Positions 1 to 9,511 of a stretch of DNA of 64,000 nt are shown here, in pieces; the first letter of the stretch is position 1, and each line of letters opens with the position of its first letter. The position numbers and the translations under genes are program-made. This DNA comes from Paludibacteraceae bacterium. GTDB taxonomy: Bacteria > Bacteroidota > Bacteroidia > Bacteroidales > Paludibacteraceae. The notes under the pieces were generated by a model. The model was not told the DNA's origin. It saw only the letters and a list, made by a program, of their open reading frames with translations, and did not search any database. The DNA lies in assembly GCA_017547145.1 (NCBI GenBank), contig JAFYQJ010000002.1, positions 30,541 to 94,540 of the forward strand, written 5' to 3'.

Positions 1-2030
1 CACCTTCGTTGGTGGTAACGAGCGACGATGGGCTTGGCGTTGGTTACACCTACTTCCGAGTGCGTGGAACCGATCAAAGTCGCATCAATATGACCATCAA
101 CGGCATTCCGCTCAACGATAGCGAAAGTCAATCGGTGTTTTGGGTGAATATGACCGATATGGTGGGCAGTATGAGTAAAATGGATGTGCAGCGAGGAGTA
201 GGTACTTCGGTCAATGGTTCGGCAGCATTTGGAGCTTCGGTGAATATGCAAACAGAAATTGCACATCAAAAACCTTATGCCGAAATTGCTTTCAATGGCG
301 GAAGTTATAACACATTTCGTGAAAGTGTAAAAGTAGGAACTGGGCTTTTGAAACATGGTTTTTCTATTGATGCTCGTTACTCCAAAGTGAATAGCAATGG
401 CTACATCGACCATGCTAAGTCCGATTTGCATTCGTACTTTGTTTCGGGTGCGTGGTATGGTGTAAATACAATGGTGAAATTGCTCGCTTTTGGCGGAAAA
501 GAAAAAACGGGCATTGCGTGGGATGGTGTTTCTCCATCGATGTGGCGCGATAATCCTCGCTACAATGGAGCATGTGAGTATACGGATGAAAATGGCGTGC
601 TTAAGTATTACAACAACAATACTGATAATTATTTTCAGCAACATTATCAGGCGCACGTTTCGCATATTTTTAATCCGAAATGGAGTATAAATGCGGCATT
701 GCATTACACGCGTGGCGATGGTTATGCCGAACAAGTGAAATATGCCAAACTGAAAGATTATGCTCTGTTGACTTACATTGATAAAAATGGCGATGAGGTG
801 AAAAAATCGAATTTAGTTCGTAGGAAGTATCTTTTGAATGATTTTTATGGCGGAACCATTGCTGCTCACTATACTTCGAAATCGGTTAAGGTAGATTTCG
901 GTGCTGCGGCAAATAATTACACAGGTGTGCACTATGGGCAAGTGTTGAAAATGTTAGATGAGAGTTATCCAAATGCTGTAGAAAATTACGAATACTACCG
1001 CAACAGAGGAGATAAACTCGACGCTAATGTTTTTGCTAAAGCAAATTGGGAAATTGTAAAAGGACTGAATCTTTATGGTGATTTGCAATATCGTTTTATT
1101 GATTATCGACTTTCGGGAGTGAACGATGAAGATTTGGAAGAAATAGGTTTTCATGAGCAATTTCATTTTTTTAACCCAAAAGCAGGAATTTCATATTCTA
1201 GTAAAGGTCATAATGCGTATGCTACGTTTGCAATGGCTAATCGTGAGCCAACTCGAAAAAATTACACCGAATGCGGGCCAAATGACCAACCTCGCCACGA
1301 AACGTTGTACGACTACGAGTTAGGATATTCTTATTCGCACCGAATTTTTTCAACTGGAGTGAATCTCTATTTTATGGATTATGATAATCAACTTGTACTT
1401 ACAGGAAAACTTTCAGATACAGGTGCTGCACTCACTCGTAATGTTAAAGATAGTTACCGTATGGGAATAGAATTTTTGGCAGGAGTGCAAATTGCCAAAT
1501 GTTTGCGTTGGGATGTGAATTTGACTTTGAGTCAGAATAAAATACTGAATTATACGGATTGGGTGGACGATTGGTATGCTGATTGGAGCGACCCTAATGT
1601 AATTGCTACTTCGGGACAAGTGGAAGTCGATTATGGAAAAACGGATATCGCTTTTTCTCCCAATGTGCTTGTAGGAAGCTCTCTACAATTTGATTTAAGC
1701 GGTTTCTCTGCTGTGTTTCAAACCAATTTTGTAGGAAGTCAGTATCTCGACAATACGATGAATAGCGCATCAAAACTTCCTGCTTATTGTGTAAATAATT
1801 TGGGATTGTCTTATTGTTTACCGTTAAAGAAAGTTGTAAAAGATATTACATTCCGTGTGCAAATGAACAATCTCTTCAATGCAAAATATGTGTCGAATGG
1901 TTGGAGTTACAGTTATTTTGAAGGAGCCAACGCTAAAGGAGAATTCTCTCGCGAAAATCAAAAATACGATGTCGGCTATTATGCTCAAGCACCATTTAAT
2001 ATCCACGCCGGATTTGTGGTGAGGTTTTAA
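1..2030 (+). CDS. TonB-dependent outer-membrane receptor, 5'-partial
   Basis: This is the C-terminal part of an outer-membrane TonB-dependent transporter, which takes up a ligand that cannot be named from the sequence. The frame is open from base 3, so the signal peptide, any carboxypeptidase-like domain and the TonB box lie left of the window. A TTG at base 9 is not a credible start. The visible protein (about 675 aa) enters in the plug domain (FRVRGTDQSRINMTING, then VQRGVGTS and SVNMQT). It continues as alternating, aromatic-rich strands of a 22-strand barrel and ends in the typical terminal Phe (GFVVRF). A terminator-like hairpin follows, so it is probably the last gene of its unit. No SusD partner follows it. 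The family call is secure; the substrate is unknown. Confidence 0.9.
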   Translation, partial: PSLVVTSDDGLGVGYTYFRVRGTDQSRINMTINGIPLNDSESQSVFWVNMTDMVGSMSKMDVQRGVGTSVNGSAAFGASVNMQTEIAHQKPYAEIAFNGGSYNTFRESVKVGTGLLKHGFSIDARYSKVNSNGYIDHAKSDLHSYFVSGAWYGVNTMVKLLAFGGKEKTGIAWDGVSPSMWRDNPRYNGACEYTDENGVLKYYNNNTDNYFQQHYQAHVSHIFNPKWSINAALHYTRGDGYAEQVKYAKLKDYALLTYIDKNGDEVKKSNLVRRKYLLNDFYGGTIAAHYTSKSVKVDFGAAANNYTGVHYGQVLKMLDESYPNAVENYEYYRNRGDKLDANVFAKANWEIVKGLNLYGDLQYRFIDYRLSGVNDEDLEEIGFHEQFHFFNPKAGISYSSKGHNAYATFAMANREPTRKNYTECGPNDQPRHETLYDYELGYSYSHRIFSTGVNLYFMDYDNQLVLTGKLSDTGAALTRNVKDSYRMGIEFLAGVQIAKCLRWDVNLTLSQNKILNYTDWVDDWYADWSDPNVIATSGQVEVDYGKTDIAFSPNVLVGSSLQFDLSGFSAVFQTNFVGSQYLDNTMNSASKLPAYCVNNLGLSYCLPLKKVVKDITFRVQMNNLFNAKYVSNGWSYSYFEGANAKGEFSRENQKYDVGYYAQAPFNIHAGFVVRF

Positions 2031-2110
2031 AAAAAATATTGTTGAAAAAAAGAATTCTTCAAATAGTTTTTGTCCCCATACTGAACATACTAAAAACAAA
2101 ACGAAATAAT

Positions 2111-2146
2111 AAAAAATAGGAAATCAAAAAGAGTTTCTATTTTTTT
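2111..2146 (+). terminator. Rho-independent terminator after the TonB receptor
   Basis: An A-rich arm (2111-2123, AAAAAATAGGAAA) pairs with 2133-2146 (TTTCTATTTTTT...) with one bulged G, and a T-rich run follows. It separates the receptor gene from the porQ promoter. Confidence 0.6.
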
Positions 2147-2188
2147 ATTTTTCACATTTCTAATGGTGGCATTTTGCTAAAAAGAGCG

Positions 2189-2196
2189 TATCTTTG
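2189..2196 (+). promoter_or_regulatory. Bacteroidetes -7 box TATCTTTG upstream of porQ
   Basis: This is an exact match to the Bacteroidetes sigma-ABfr -7 element TAnnTTTG, 12 bases before the chosen ATG of porQ, so the 5' leader would be only a few bases long. No good -33 TTG sits at the usual 19-21 base distance. Confidence 0.6.
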
Positions 2197-2208
2197 AAAC
2201 TTGTTTTT

Positions 2209-3240
2209 ATGAAGCGGATAGGTGTTTTTATAGCAATGCTCATGGTTTGTGAGTTGGTATATTCACAAGCGGGAGATGGTACATTTAAGTTGCTCGATTT
2301 GCCGTCGTCGGCACGTGTGGCAGCTATGGGTGGCACAAACGTGGCTATGCACGACGATGACATAAATTTTTCGGCGATGAATCCGGCTCTTTTGTCTGAA
2401 AAGACGCATAATATGCTTTCATTTAATTATTCCAACTATTTTTCGGATATCAACTTCGGTTCGGTGCTTTATGGTCGCAATTTTGGCGATAAAAACTATA
2501 CAGCTTTTGGAGCTCACTATCTCGATTATGGGAAATTTCTTGAAACATCGGAAACAAACGAAGTGCTTGGACATTTCACAGCAAAAGATATTGTGTTGAG
2601 TGCTTCGTATGCACGACTTTTGCATCCTCGCTGGACTATCGGGTTGTCGTTCAAACCGATGATTTCTATCTACGAACGTTATCAAACTTACGGTTTTTCG
2701 TTCGATGTTGGTGTAGGTTATGCCGATACGAAACACAATTTTTATGCAGGTTTGGCATTCCGTAATTTAGGAATGTCGGTGGCAAGTTTTCGCTCGTTAG
2801 ATGGTCAACGTAGCATTGATATGTTGCCTTGGAATATAGAACTTTCGTTGGTGAAAGGTTTTAAGCATGCTCCAATTCGTATTTCGATGACGGCACACAA
2901 CTGGCAATGTTGGGATTTGGGATATACCAACCATGTAACTTCGGTAAATGCTAAGGAAATGACAAAGGCAGGAGCATTTTTCGATATGTTGTTTCGGCAT
3001 ACGATATTCAATTTTGAAATTTTACCCACCAAAAATATTTATTTGCTGATAAGTTATAATCATCGTCGACAACGTGAAATGAGCGTTTCTAATTATAAAA
3101 CAGCAGCGGGACTTTCGTTTGGTGCAGGTATTAAGGTTTATAAGTTTCATATAGACGCAGGTTTTGCTCAATATCAAGCTGGGCAATTTTCGTTTCATGC
3201 AACATTTACAACTTATTTGTCGGAGTTTGGAATAAAATAA
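2209..3240 (+). CDS. porQ: Type IX secretion system protein PorQ
   Basis: This is a predicted outer-membrane beta-barrel of the PorV/PorQ (FadL-like) group associated with the type IX secretion system. I chose ATG 2209 because it gives a clean signal peptide (MKRIGVFIAMLMVCELVYS then Q); the longer TTG start at 2194 overlaps the promoter box. The 343-aa product has the family hallmarks near the N-terminus (FKLLDLPSSARVAAMGGTN, then NPALLS) and amphipathic strands throughout (YGFSFDVGVGYAD, FYAGLAFRNLGM). It is followed within 8 bases by cmk and then ispH and pfkA, a linkage I recall from Bacteroides genomes. It suggests that T9SS components exist elsewhere in the genome, though PorQ also occurs in species that lack a full system. 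Confidence 0.85.
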   Translation: MKRIGVFIAMLMVCELVYSQAGDGTFKLLDLPSSARVAAMGGTNVAMHDDDINFSAMNPALLSEKTHNMLSFNYSNYFSDINFGSVLYGRNFGDKNYTAFGAHYLDYGKFLETSETNEVLGHFTAKDIVLSASYARLLHPRWTIGLSFKPMISIYERYQTYGFSFDVGVGYADTKHNFYAGLAFRNLGMSVASFRSLDGQRSIDMLPWNIELSLVKGFKHAPIRISMTAHNWQCWDLGYTNHVTSVNAKEMTKAGAFFDMLFRHTIFNFEILPTKNIYLLISYNHRRQREMSVSNYKTAAGLSFGAGIKVYKFHIDAGFAQYQAGQFSFHATFTTYLSEFGIK

Positions 3241-3247
3241 AAATATT

Positions 3248-3940
3248 ATGGAAAATAAGAAAATAGTAGTGGCAATCGATGGATTTTCGTCGTGTGGAAA
3301 GAGCACAATGGCAAAGGAATTAGCTGCAAAAGTAGGTTATACTTATATCGATACGGGTGCGATGTATCGTGCAGTTTCGCTGTATGCAATTCAAAATGGT
3401 TTAATGGATGCTACAACGATAAACGAATCTGCTTTGCAAAGCAAAATAGCTACTATAAAAGTAGATTTTCGTCCAAACAAAAAGGGTGGAAGTGATGTTT
3501 ATTTGAATGATGAAAATGTAGAATCGAAAATACGTACACTAGAGGTTTCTAATGGGGCAAGTAGAGTTAGCACTTTGAGGTTTGTGCGTGAGCATTTAGT
3601 AGCAATGCAACAAGCAATGGGTGCTGCAAAAGGTGTTGTGATGGACGGTCGCGATATTGGTACAGTTGTTTTCCCGAATGCAGAATTGAAAATATTTTTA
3701 ACAGCTTCGGCTGAAGTTCGTGCTGAACGCCGTTACAAAGAATTGTTGCAAAAGGGAGAAAATACTACGTTCGAAGCTGTTTTGGCAAATGTGAAGGAAC
3801 GTGATGAACGTGATACAAACCGAAAAGAAAGCCCTTTGCGTAAAGCAGACGATGCTGTTTTGTTGGACAATTCTACTTTGTCGCCAGAGGAACAAAGAGA
3901 GTGGTTGTATCGTGTTTTTAGTGATACTATTGCAAAATAA
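3248..3940 (+). CDS. cmk: Cytidylate kinase
   Basis: Phosphorylates CMP and dCMP with ATP in cytosolic pyrimidine nucleotide metabolism. At 230 aa it has the usual length of bacterial Cmk. The Walker A loop GFSSCGKST lies at residues 12-20, followed by the CMP-binding segment YIDTGAMYRAV, the DGRDIGTVVFP motif near the middle, and the lid and C-terminal RERDERDTNRKESPL region that contacts nucleotide. It starts 7 bases after the porQ stop and ends 2 bases before ispH, so the genes are almost certainly co-transcribed. Nothing is unusual in the sequence. Confidence 0.95.
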   Translation: MENKKIVVAIDGFSSCGKSTMAKELAAKVGYTYIDTGAMYRAVSLYAIQNGLMDATTINESALQSKIATIKVDFRPNKKGGSDVYLNDENVESKIRTLEVSNGASRVSTLRFVREHLVAMQQAMGAAKGVVMDGRDIGTVVFPNAELKIFLTASAEVRAERRYKELLQKGENTTFEAVLANVKERDERDTNRKESPLRKADDAVLLDNSTLSPEEQREWLYRVFSDTIAK

Positions 3941-3942
3941 AG

Positions 3943-4839
3943 ATGAAGTCCGAGAGTCAAAAACCGAAAACTGTTGTTGTAACTATAGATGAAAATTCGG
4001 GTTTTTGTTTTGGTGTTGTAAATGCAATATCGAAAGCTGAAGAGTCGTTGCACAATGTAGGACATCTCTATTGTTTGGGCGATATTGTGCACAATTCGCA
4101 AGAGCAGGAGCGTTTATCAAAACTTGGTTTGGAGGTTATTACTCACCAAGATTTAAAGAATATCCATAATGCAAAAGTACTTTTGCGAGCTCATGGCGAA
4201 CCTCCCGAAACTTATCGTATAGCTCAACAAAATTCAAATTTAATAATAGATGCCTCATGCCCTGTGGTTTTGCGTTTGCAAACAAAAATAAAACAAGCAT
4301 TTGAAACGAACCCTGACGCACAAATTGTTATATATGGAAAGGTAGGGCATGCTGAAGTAAATGGTTTGGTTGGACAAACATGTGGTAAGGCAGTTGTTGT
4401 TGAAAACGAGCAAGATGCAGAAGAATTAAATTTTTCAAAAGATATTGTTCTCTTTTCGCAAACAACAAAATCTTTAGAGGGGTTTAATCGGTTGATAGAT
4501 TTTATTAAAAAACGTATGCAGGGCAGTGCAACGTTAGTTTTTTACGATACAATATGTAGGCAAGTTGCAAATCGTGTAGTGCGGATTAAGCGTTTTGCAT
4601 CAAATTTTGATTTAATATTTTTTGTAAGTGATAAAAAAAGTTCCAACGGAAAAGTTTTGTTTGAAGAATGTTGCAAGGTGAATGATAATGTACATTTTAT
4701 TTCATCGGCAAAAGATATTGATATTTCACTTTTGAAAAATGTAAAAACAATAGGAATTTGTGGAGCTACATCGACTCCAAAATGGTTGATGGAAGATGTA
4801 GAAAAAGAAATATATTTAAAAACAGAGAATTTGTTATGA
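3943..4839 (+). CDS. ispH: 4-Hydroxy-3-methylbut-2-enyl diphosphate reductase (IspH/LytB)
   Basis: Last step of the MEP isoprenoid pathway: reduction of HMBPP to IPP and DMAPP by a [4Fe-4S] enzyme. The three cluster cysteines are visible at C22 (SGFCFGV), C106 (DASCPVV) and C205 ([10 protein letters not shown]). The substrate-binding histidines H84 (LRAHGEP) and H136 with E138 (GHAEVNG) are also in place. The C-terminal [12 protein letters not shown] is typical. Length is 298 aa. Its TGA stop overlaps the pfkA start (ATGA, 4836-4839), indicating translational coupling. Confidence 0.95.
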   Translation: MKSESQKPKTVVVTIDENSGFCFGVVNAISKAEESLHNVGHLYCLGDIVHNSQEQERLSKLGLEVITHQDLKNIHNAKVLLRAHGEPPETYRIAQQNSNLIIDASCPVVLRLQTKIKQAFETNPDAQIVIYGKVGHAEVNGLVGQTCGKAVVVENEQDAEELNFSKDIVLFSQTTKSLEGFNRLIDFIKKRMQGSATLVFYDTICRQVANRVVRIKRFASNFDLIFFVSDKKSSNGKVLFEECCKVNDNVHFISSAKDIDISLLKNVKTIGICGATSTPKWLMEDVEKEIYLKTENLL

Positions 4840-5810
4840 ATGAATTGAAATGTATTGGTGTATTAACCTCTGGTGGCGATGCACCTGGAATGAATGCTGC
4901 ATTAAGAGCAGTTACACGTTCGGCTATTTATCGTGGAATAAAAGTAAAGGCTATTTATAGAGGTTATAAAGGTTTGATTGGTGGTGAAATAAAAGAGTTT
5001 CAAACTCAAAATGTAAGTAATATTGTACAGCAAGGTGGAACTATAATAAAAACAGCTCGCTGTCCGGAATTTGAAACAAAAGAGGGTAGAAAAATAGCTT
5101 ACGAAAATATACAAAAAGAGCAAATCGATGCTTTGATTGTGATAGGTGGTAATGGTACATTTTCGGGAGCGAGAGTTTTTGCTCAAGAATTTAATTTCCC
5201 AATAATAGGTGTTCCCGGTACGATTGACAACGATTTGTACGGAACAGATTCTACGATAGGTTATGATACTGCCTTAAATACAATTATAGAGGCAGTTGAC
5301 AAAATACGAGATACAGCATCGTCTCACGAGCGTTTGTTTTTGATAGAAGTAATGGGACGTGATGCAGGCTTCTTAGCTTTGAATGCAGCTGTTGCTTCTG
5401 GTGCAGAGGCAGCTGTTATCCCAGAAATACGAACAGGTGAAGACCAGCTAGAAGCATTGATACAACACGGATTTCGTAAATCGAAAAATAGTAGTATTGT
5501 ATTGGTTTCTGAAAGTGATGGTGGGGCAATGGCTATAGCTGAACGCTTGAAAAAAGATCATCCTGAATATAATCCTCGAGTAACTGTTTTAGGACATATA
5601 CAACGAGGAGGATCGCCAAGTGCATACGACAGAATCTTAGCAAGTCGTTTGGGAGCAGCTGCTATAGATGCTTTATTGGACGACCAACGTAACATTATGG
5701 TCGGTATTAACAATGATAACATTGTTTATGTTCCTTTAGTTCGGGCTATTAAAGATAAAAAAGCAGTTGATACTACTCTTTTTAATACGTTGAAGATGCT
5801 TTCCATTTAA
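4836..5810 (+). CDS. pfkA: ATP-dependent 6-phosphofructokinase
   Basis: Commits fructose-6-phosphate to glycolysis. Start chosen at ATG 4836, which overlaps the ispH stop and gives [21 protein letters not shown]; a longer frame from 4758 only reads through the ispH end. The 324-aa protein has the nucleotide-binding [12 protein letters not shown] (residues 14-25), the catalytic GTIDND segment followed by [23 protein letters not shown] and the sugar-binding [15 protein letters not shown]. The Gly in GGNGTFSGA suggests the ATP-dependent rather than PPi-dependent type, but this is not proven. Last of the porQ-cmk-ispH-pfkA run; the kinase gene follows 5 bases later. Confidence 0.92.
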   Translation: MNELKCIGVLTSGGDAPGMNAALRAVTRSAIYRGIKVKAIYRGYKGLIGGEIKEFQTQNVSNIVQQGGTIIKTARCPEFETKEGRKIAYENIQKEQIDALIVIGGNGTFSGARVFAQEFNFPIIGVPGTIDNDLYGTDSTIGYDTALNTIIEAVDKIRDTASSHERLFLIEVMGRDAGFLALNAAVASGAEAAVIPEIRTGEDQLEALIQHGFRKSKNSSIVLVSESDGGAMAIAERLKKDHPEYNPRVTVLGHIQRGGSPSAYDRILASRLGAAAIDALLDDQRNIMVGINNDNIVYVPLVRAIKDKKAVDTTLFNTLKMLSI

Positions 5811-5815
5811 ATAAA

Positions 5816-8800
5816 ATGAGGCTTAAAACGCAGCAAAAATCATATCTGTTTTTATTATTTGCAATGCTATTTAGCTTTGCTTTAGCCTCTTTTTTTAAAC
5901 ACTCAAATACGTTTATCAACTATTCGAAATGGAATGTTCAAAAGTTTCAACGAGAATTAAATAAAAAAGAAGAAATAGCAGAACAGAAGTTAGCACAAAT
6001 AGCTCTTCTTGTTGATAATAATAATGTAGCTGCTTCCCAATATTTAGATTTAGAAGGGAACGATATTTCTTATTATGTTTTTGTAGAGAATGCTTTAGTT
6101 TTTTGGTCAGAAAATAAGTATGATGTAACAAAACTACAGTTGAAAAAACTGCAAAAAGAGCAATATATAAATTTAAAAAACACGCAGTTTGTTGCAAAAT
6201 GCCAACGTAAAAACAATACGTTGTTGTTGGCTTTAATTAAATTGAAAGATAATTTCGATTATGAAAATGATTATATTAAAAATGGTTATGCTAAAAATTT
6301 TCGTTTAAGTGAAAATTATAATATTACACAAGAACAATCTGATGGTAAAACTGCAATTTTTTCAAAGTCTGGTACTTATCTTTTTTCTTTATATCAGCAG
6401 GTAGATGAACAAGAAGGGTTGTCGGAATATTTGACTCTTTTGTTTTGGCTAATAGGTGTGTTGCTCTTTTTTTTCGCCTATCTAAAATCGGAATGGTTTT
6501 TTGGACAACGAATCTATCATTGGAGAAATTTTTTGATAGAGTTTGTTGTTGTTTTATCATTCTTATTGTTGTGTGTTAAATTTGATTTTCCATTAGCTAT
6601 ATTTAATTTAGATTTATTCTCACCCATTTATTATGCGCCTGATGGAGCAATTGCATCATTAGATTATTTGGTGATAATAACAATGTTGTTGTTGACGTCG
6701 GTTTATAAATTCTATTTCAAAGTACATATTGATTTAAAAGAAAACAGGAAACAACATTGGCAATGTATGATAGGCATACAATTTTTTACTGTATTTTTTT
6801 ATTGGACTATTTGTGCTATGATTTCAGAGTTGTTGAGAAACGCTTTGTTTAATGTTACTTTTTTTAATCTTCAAGATATATCCTATTTTTCTATTGTCGC
6901 TTTTTTGTTGATGGGGATATGGATTACAATATTCGTATTATTTCGAAATAAAACAGTAGGAGTTTTGCTTCGTCATTTTAAGCTAAAAAAAATACTAATT
7001 GCAAATGTTGTTGTTACTCTGATAGTTGTAGTCTTTATACTATTGTTTGCTAATGACTTTGAACAATTTTTAAAATTAGCGATTTGGTATTTCTTTTTGT
7101 GCGTGGTGTTGGATGTGGTGCGTCACCACAACAAAAAGTATTTTTCGTATCCTGCTTTAATGTTTGTTGTGGCTTGTTTTGGAATGTTTGTTGCGTGGTA
7201 TAGTTTTGAGAAGGATAAAGAAAAACGTTTTTGGCAATATGAAAAAATGTCGGAAAAAGTGTTTGACAATAAGCTCTCAAGCAATGATGTAATGATAGAA
7301 AAAACTCTTGTGGAGTTGGATGCTCGTATTTCCGACGATAAAAATATTTTGCGTTATATTTCTTTAGGAGAACTTTCTGGAACACGGTTGACACGTTATT
7401 TATCGAAATATTATTTCAAAAAAATGGGTAAAAATTTTGAAGTTCGTGCCGTATTTTGCCCTAAAAACAAGGAGACAGGTTATCGTTTTTATTATTCTGA
7501 AATATATAAACAAGGTCGTTTAATCGAAGGATCGCATTTTTATGATACGTATGATTTGTCTGCTGTATATGATTATCTTGGCGTTTTTGATTTTGTTTGT
7601 TACGATGGGAGTCTTGTAACACTTTATATTGAAGTTTCTATAAATAATAAAAACAATTATAGCTATCCAAATCGTTTGTTTCAATCTTCAGAAAAGCAAT
7701 TGCCATCTCGTGTTTCAGCGGCAAAATACATTGATTCTACATTGTTGACAACGTATGGGACAATGAAATATCCTTTGAAATATAGTGAATTAAGGCAAGG
7801 AATACCAAACGATGTAATCTCTTTTTATAAAGATAGAGCATATCATTCTTTTTTCAAAAAGCAAGATAATAGTTGTGTGGTTATTAGTGAACAACGTTTT
7901 TCTAATATACTCGTGTTTTCTATTTATGCAGTATATCTTATCTCGTTTTTTATGATGATAAGTTTATTTGTATATGCACTTTGGCGACATATAAATAAAA
8001 TACGTTTTCATTCTACAATGTTTAATAGTTTGCTTCGTTCGTTGATGATATTTTTTGTGTTTGGAATAACATTTTTGTTTTCTGTGGTTGTTTATTTATA
8101 TGTCAATCAATCAAGAAATGTTAATGAAAAAGAGCGAAAATTACGATTAGAGTATGTGAAATCTTCACTTTCTAATGCTTTTGCTAATGAGAAATATTTG
8201 ACAGAATCAAAAGTAAGTGCTAATTTTATTTTGTCCGATTTGGTAAATATTTTAGAAACTGATATTCATTTGTATAATTTAGATGGAGAATTGATAGCGA
8301 CTTCTCGTCCTATTGTTTTTCTAGAAGGTTTTACAAGTCCATTGATGAATCCGAAAGTTTATTTTCAGAAAAATTTGAAAGATGATATTAAAATATCGGA
8401 ATCTATTGGCGATTTGCATTATAATGTTTCGTATACGAGTTTAAGAAATAAAAATGGTGATTTAATCGGCTATATTTCTCTTCCAACTTTCGAAAGTTTA
8501 TTGGTGTTTAGAGAGGAACTTTTTGGTGTTTTGGCAATTATTGTTTTTATATATCTGATTTTAATATTGTTATCAATATTTGTTTGTTATCTATTGGCAA
8601 AAGGTATAAGTAGACCAATGAAGTCCCTCGAAGAGCGACTTAAAACCATTAGTTTTGGTAAGAAAAATGAAAAAATAGACTATCAATCGGAAAAAATGAT
8701 GGAAGTTGCTCAACTTATTACGCAGTATAATAACATGGTGGATGAGTTGGCTTATAGTGCAGAGATGTTGGCAAAAACAGAGCGTGAGCAGGCTTGGAAG

Positions 8801-9460
8801 CAGATGGCACGACAAATAGCTCACGAAATAAAGAATCCACTTACACCGATGAAATTGACCGTTCAGCAGTTGCAACGAATGAAAAATAATGGATCGGAGA
8901 AGTTTGATGAATATTTTGAAAAAACAGTTGCAGTGTTAATCGAACAAATTGATAATTTGTCAAAAATATCTACCGAGTTTTCTGATTTTGCAAAAATGCC
9001 CGAAACAGAATTAATGAAACTCGATTTGGTAGCACGTTTGATGTCTATTGTAGAGTTGTTTAAAAATAACTACAATCATGTGGTTTTGAATTTTAATACC
9101 GCAGAAAAAGAGGTGATTATATTATCAGATCAAACGCAGATAACTCAAATTTTTAATAATTTGTTGCATAATGCAATCCAATCAATACCTAACGACCGAG
9201 AGGGAGTAATTAATATCTCGGTTTCTGTTGATGACGATTTTGTTTCGGTAAGTGTAGCCGATAATGGTTGTGGAGTTGCCGATGATATAAAAGAACACTT
9301 ATTCTTGCCTAATTTTACAACTAAAAGCAGTGGTATGGGATTAGGCTTAACCATTGTGAAAAATTTGGTAATAATGCTAGGTGGAGAAATTTCTTTTATC
9401 TCAAAATTAAATGAAGGAACAACTTTTTATGTGAAGTTCCCTTTGTTAAAAACTGAATGA
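5816..9460 (+). CDS. Large multi-pass NtrY-like sensor histidine kinase
   Basis: Membrane sensor histidine kinase of 1214 aa, far longer than a standard kinase. The N-terminus has a membrane segment (about 11-27) and a roughly 180-residue external region. A block of about eight hydrophobic helices follows (about 210-465), then a second extracytoplasmic region (about 465-715) and further helices near 720-740, 755-775 and 905-930. Next come a HAMP-like linker (ISRPMKSLEERLK), the HisKA box with phospho-acceptor H1003 (IAHEIKNPLTPMK), and a HATPase_c domain with NNLLHNAIQSIP, DNGCGV and GMGLGLTIV. The HEIKNPLTP motif is NtrY-like. No response regulator lies next to it. It starts 5 bases after pfkA, so it is in the same operon. 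The ligand is unknown. Confidence 0.88.
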   Translation: MRLKTQQKSYLFLLFAMLFSFALASFFKHSNTFINYSKWNVQKFQRELNKKEEIAEQKLAQIALLVDNNNVAASQYLDLEGNDISYYVFVENALVFWSENKYDVTKLQLKKLQKEQYINLKNTQFVAKCQRKNNTLLLALIKLKDNFDYENDYIKNGYAKNFRLSENYNITQEQSDGKTAIFSKSGTYLFSLYQQVDEQEGLSEYLTLLFWLIGVLLFFFAYLKSEWFFGQRIYHWRNFLIEFVVVLSFLLLCVKFDFPLAIFNLDLFSPIYYAPDGAIASLDYLVIITMLLLTSVYKFYFKVHIDLKENRKQHWQCMIGIQFFTVFFYWTICAMISELLRNALFNVTFFNLQDISYFSIVAFLLMGIWITIFVLFRNKTVGVLLRHFKLKKILIANVVVTLIVVVFILLFANDFEQFLKLAIWYFFLCVVLDVVRHHNKKYFSYPALMFVVACFGMFVAWYSFEKDKEKRFWQYEKMSEKVFDNKLSSNDVMIEKTLVELDARISDDKNILRYISLGELSGTRLTRYLSKYYFKKMGKNFEVRAVFCPKNKETGYRFYYSEIYKQGRLIEGSHFYDTYDLSAVYDYLGVFDFVCYDGSLVTLYIEVSINNKNNYSYPNRLFQSSEKQLPSRVSAAKYIDSTLLTTYGTMKYPLKYSELRQGIPNDVISFYKDRAYHSFFKKQDNSCVVISEQRFSNILVFSIYAVYLISFFMMISLFVYALWRHINKIRFHSTMFNSLLRSLMIFFVFGITFLFSVVVYLYVNQSRNVNEKERKLRLEYVKSSLSNAFANEKYLTESKVSANFILSDLVNILETDIHLYNLDGELIATSRPIVFLEGFTSPLMNPKVYFQKNLKDDIKISESIGDLHYNVSYTSLRNKNGDLIGYISLPTFESLLVFREELFGVLAIIVFIYLILILLSIFVCYLLAKGISRPMKSLEERLKTISFGKKNEKIDYQSEKMMEVAQLITQYNNMVDELAYSAEMLAKTEREQAWKQMARQIAHEIKNPLTPMKLTVQQLQRMKNNGSEKFDEYFEKTVAVLIEQIDNLSKISTEFSDFAKMPETELMKLDLVARLMSIVELFKNNYNHVVLNFNTAEKEVIILSDQTQITQIFNNLLHNAIQSIPNDREGVINISVSVDDDFVSVSVADNGCGVADDIKEHLFLPNFTTKSSGMGLGLTIVKNLVIMLGGEISFISKLNEGTTFYVKFPLLKTE

Positions 9461-9480
9461 TAATTGAATTGAAAAAATCA

Positions 9481-9488
9481 TACCTTTG
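9481..9488 (+). promoter_or_regulatory. -7 box TACCTTTG upstream of the OYE oxidoreductase
   Basis: Exact TAnnTTTG match 23 bases before the ATG at 9512. The upstream TTG elements (9464-9466, 9469-9471) are closer than the usual 19-21 bases, so only the -7 box is well supported. Confidence 0.55.
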
Positions 9489-9511
9489 CTACGACTCTAA
9501 AATAATATCTT

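Noticed and set aside
4758..4835. Longer start of phosphofructokinase
   Set aside because: It reads through the end of ispH in another frame and has no conservation; ATG 4836 overlaps the ispH stop.
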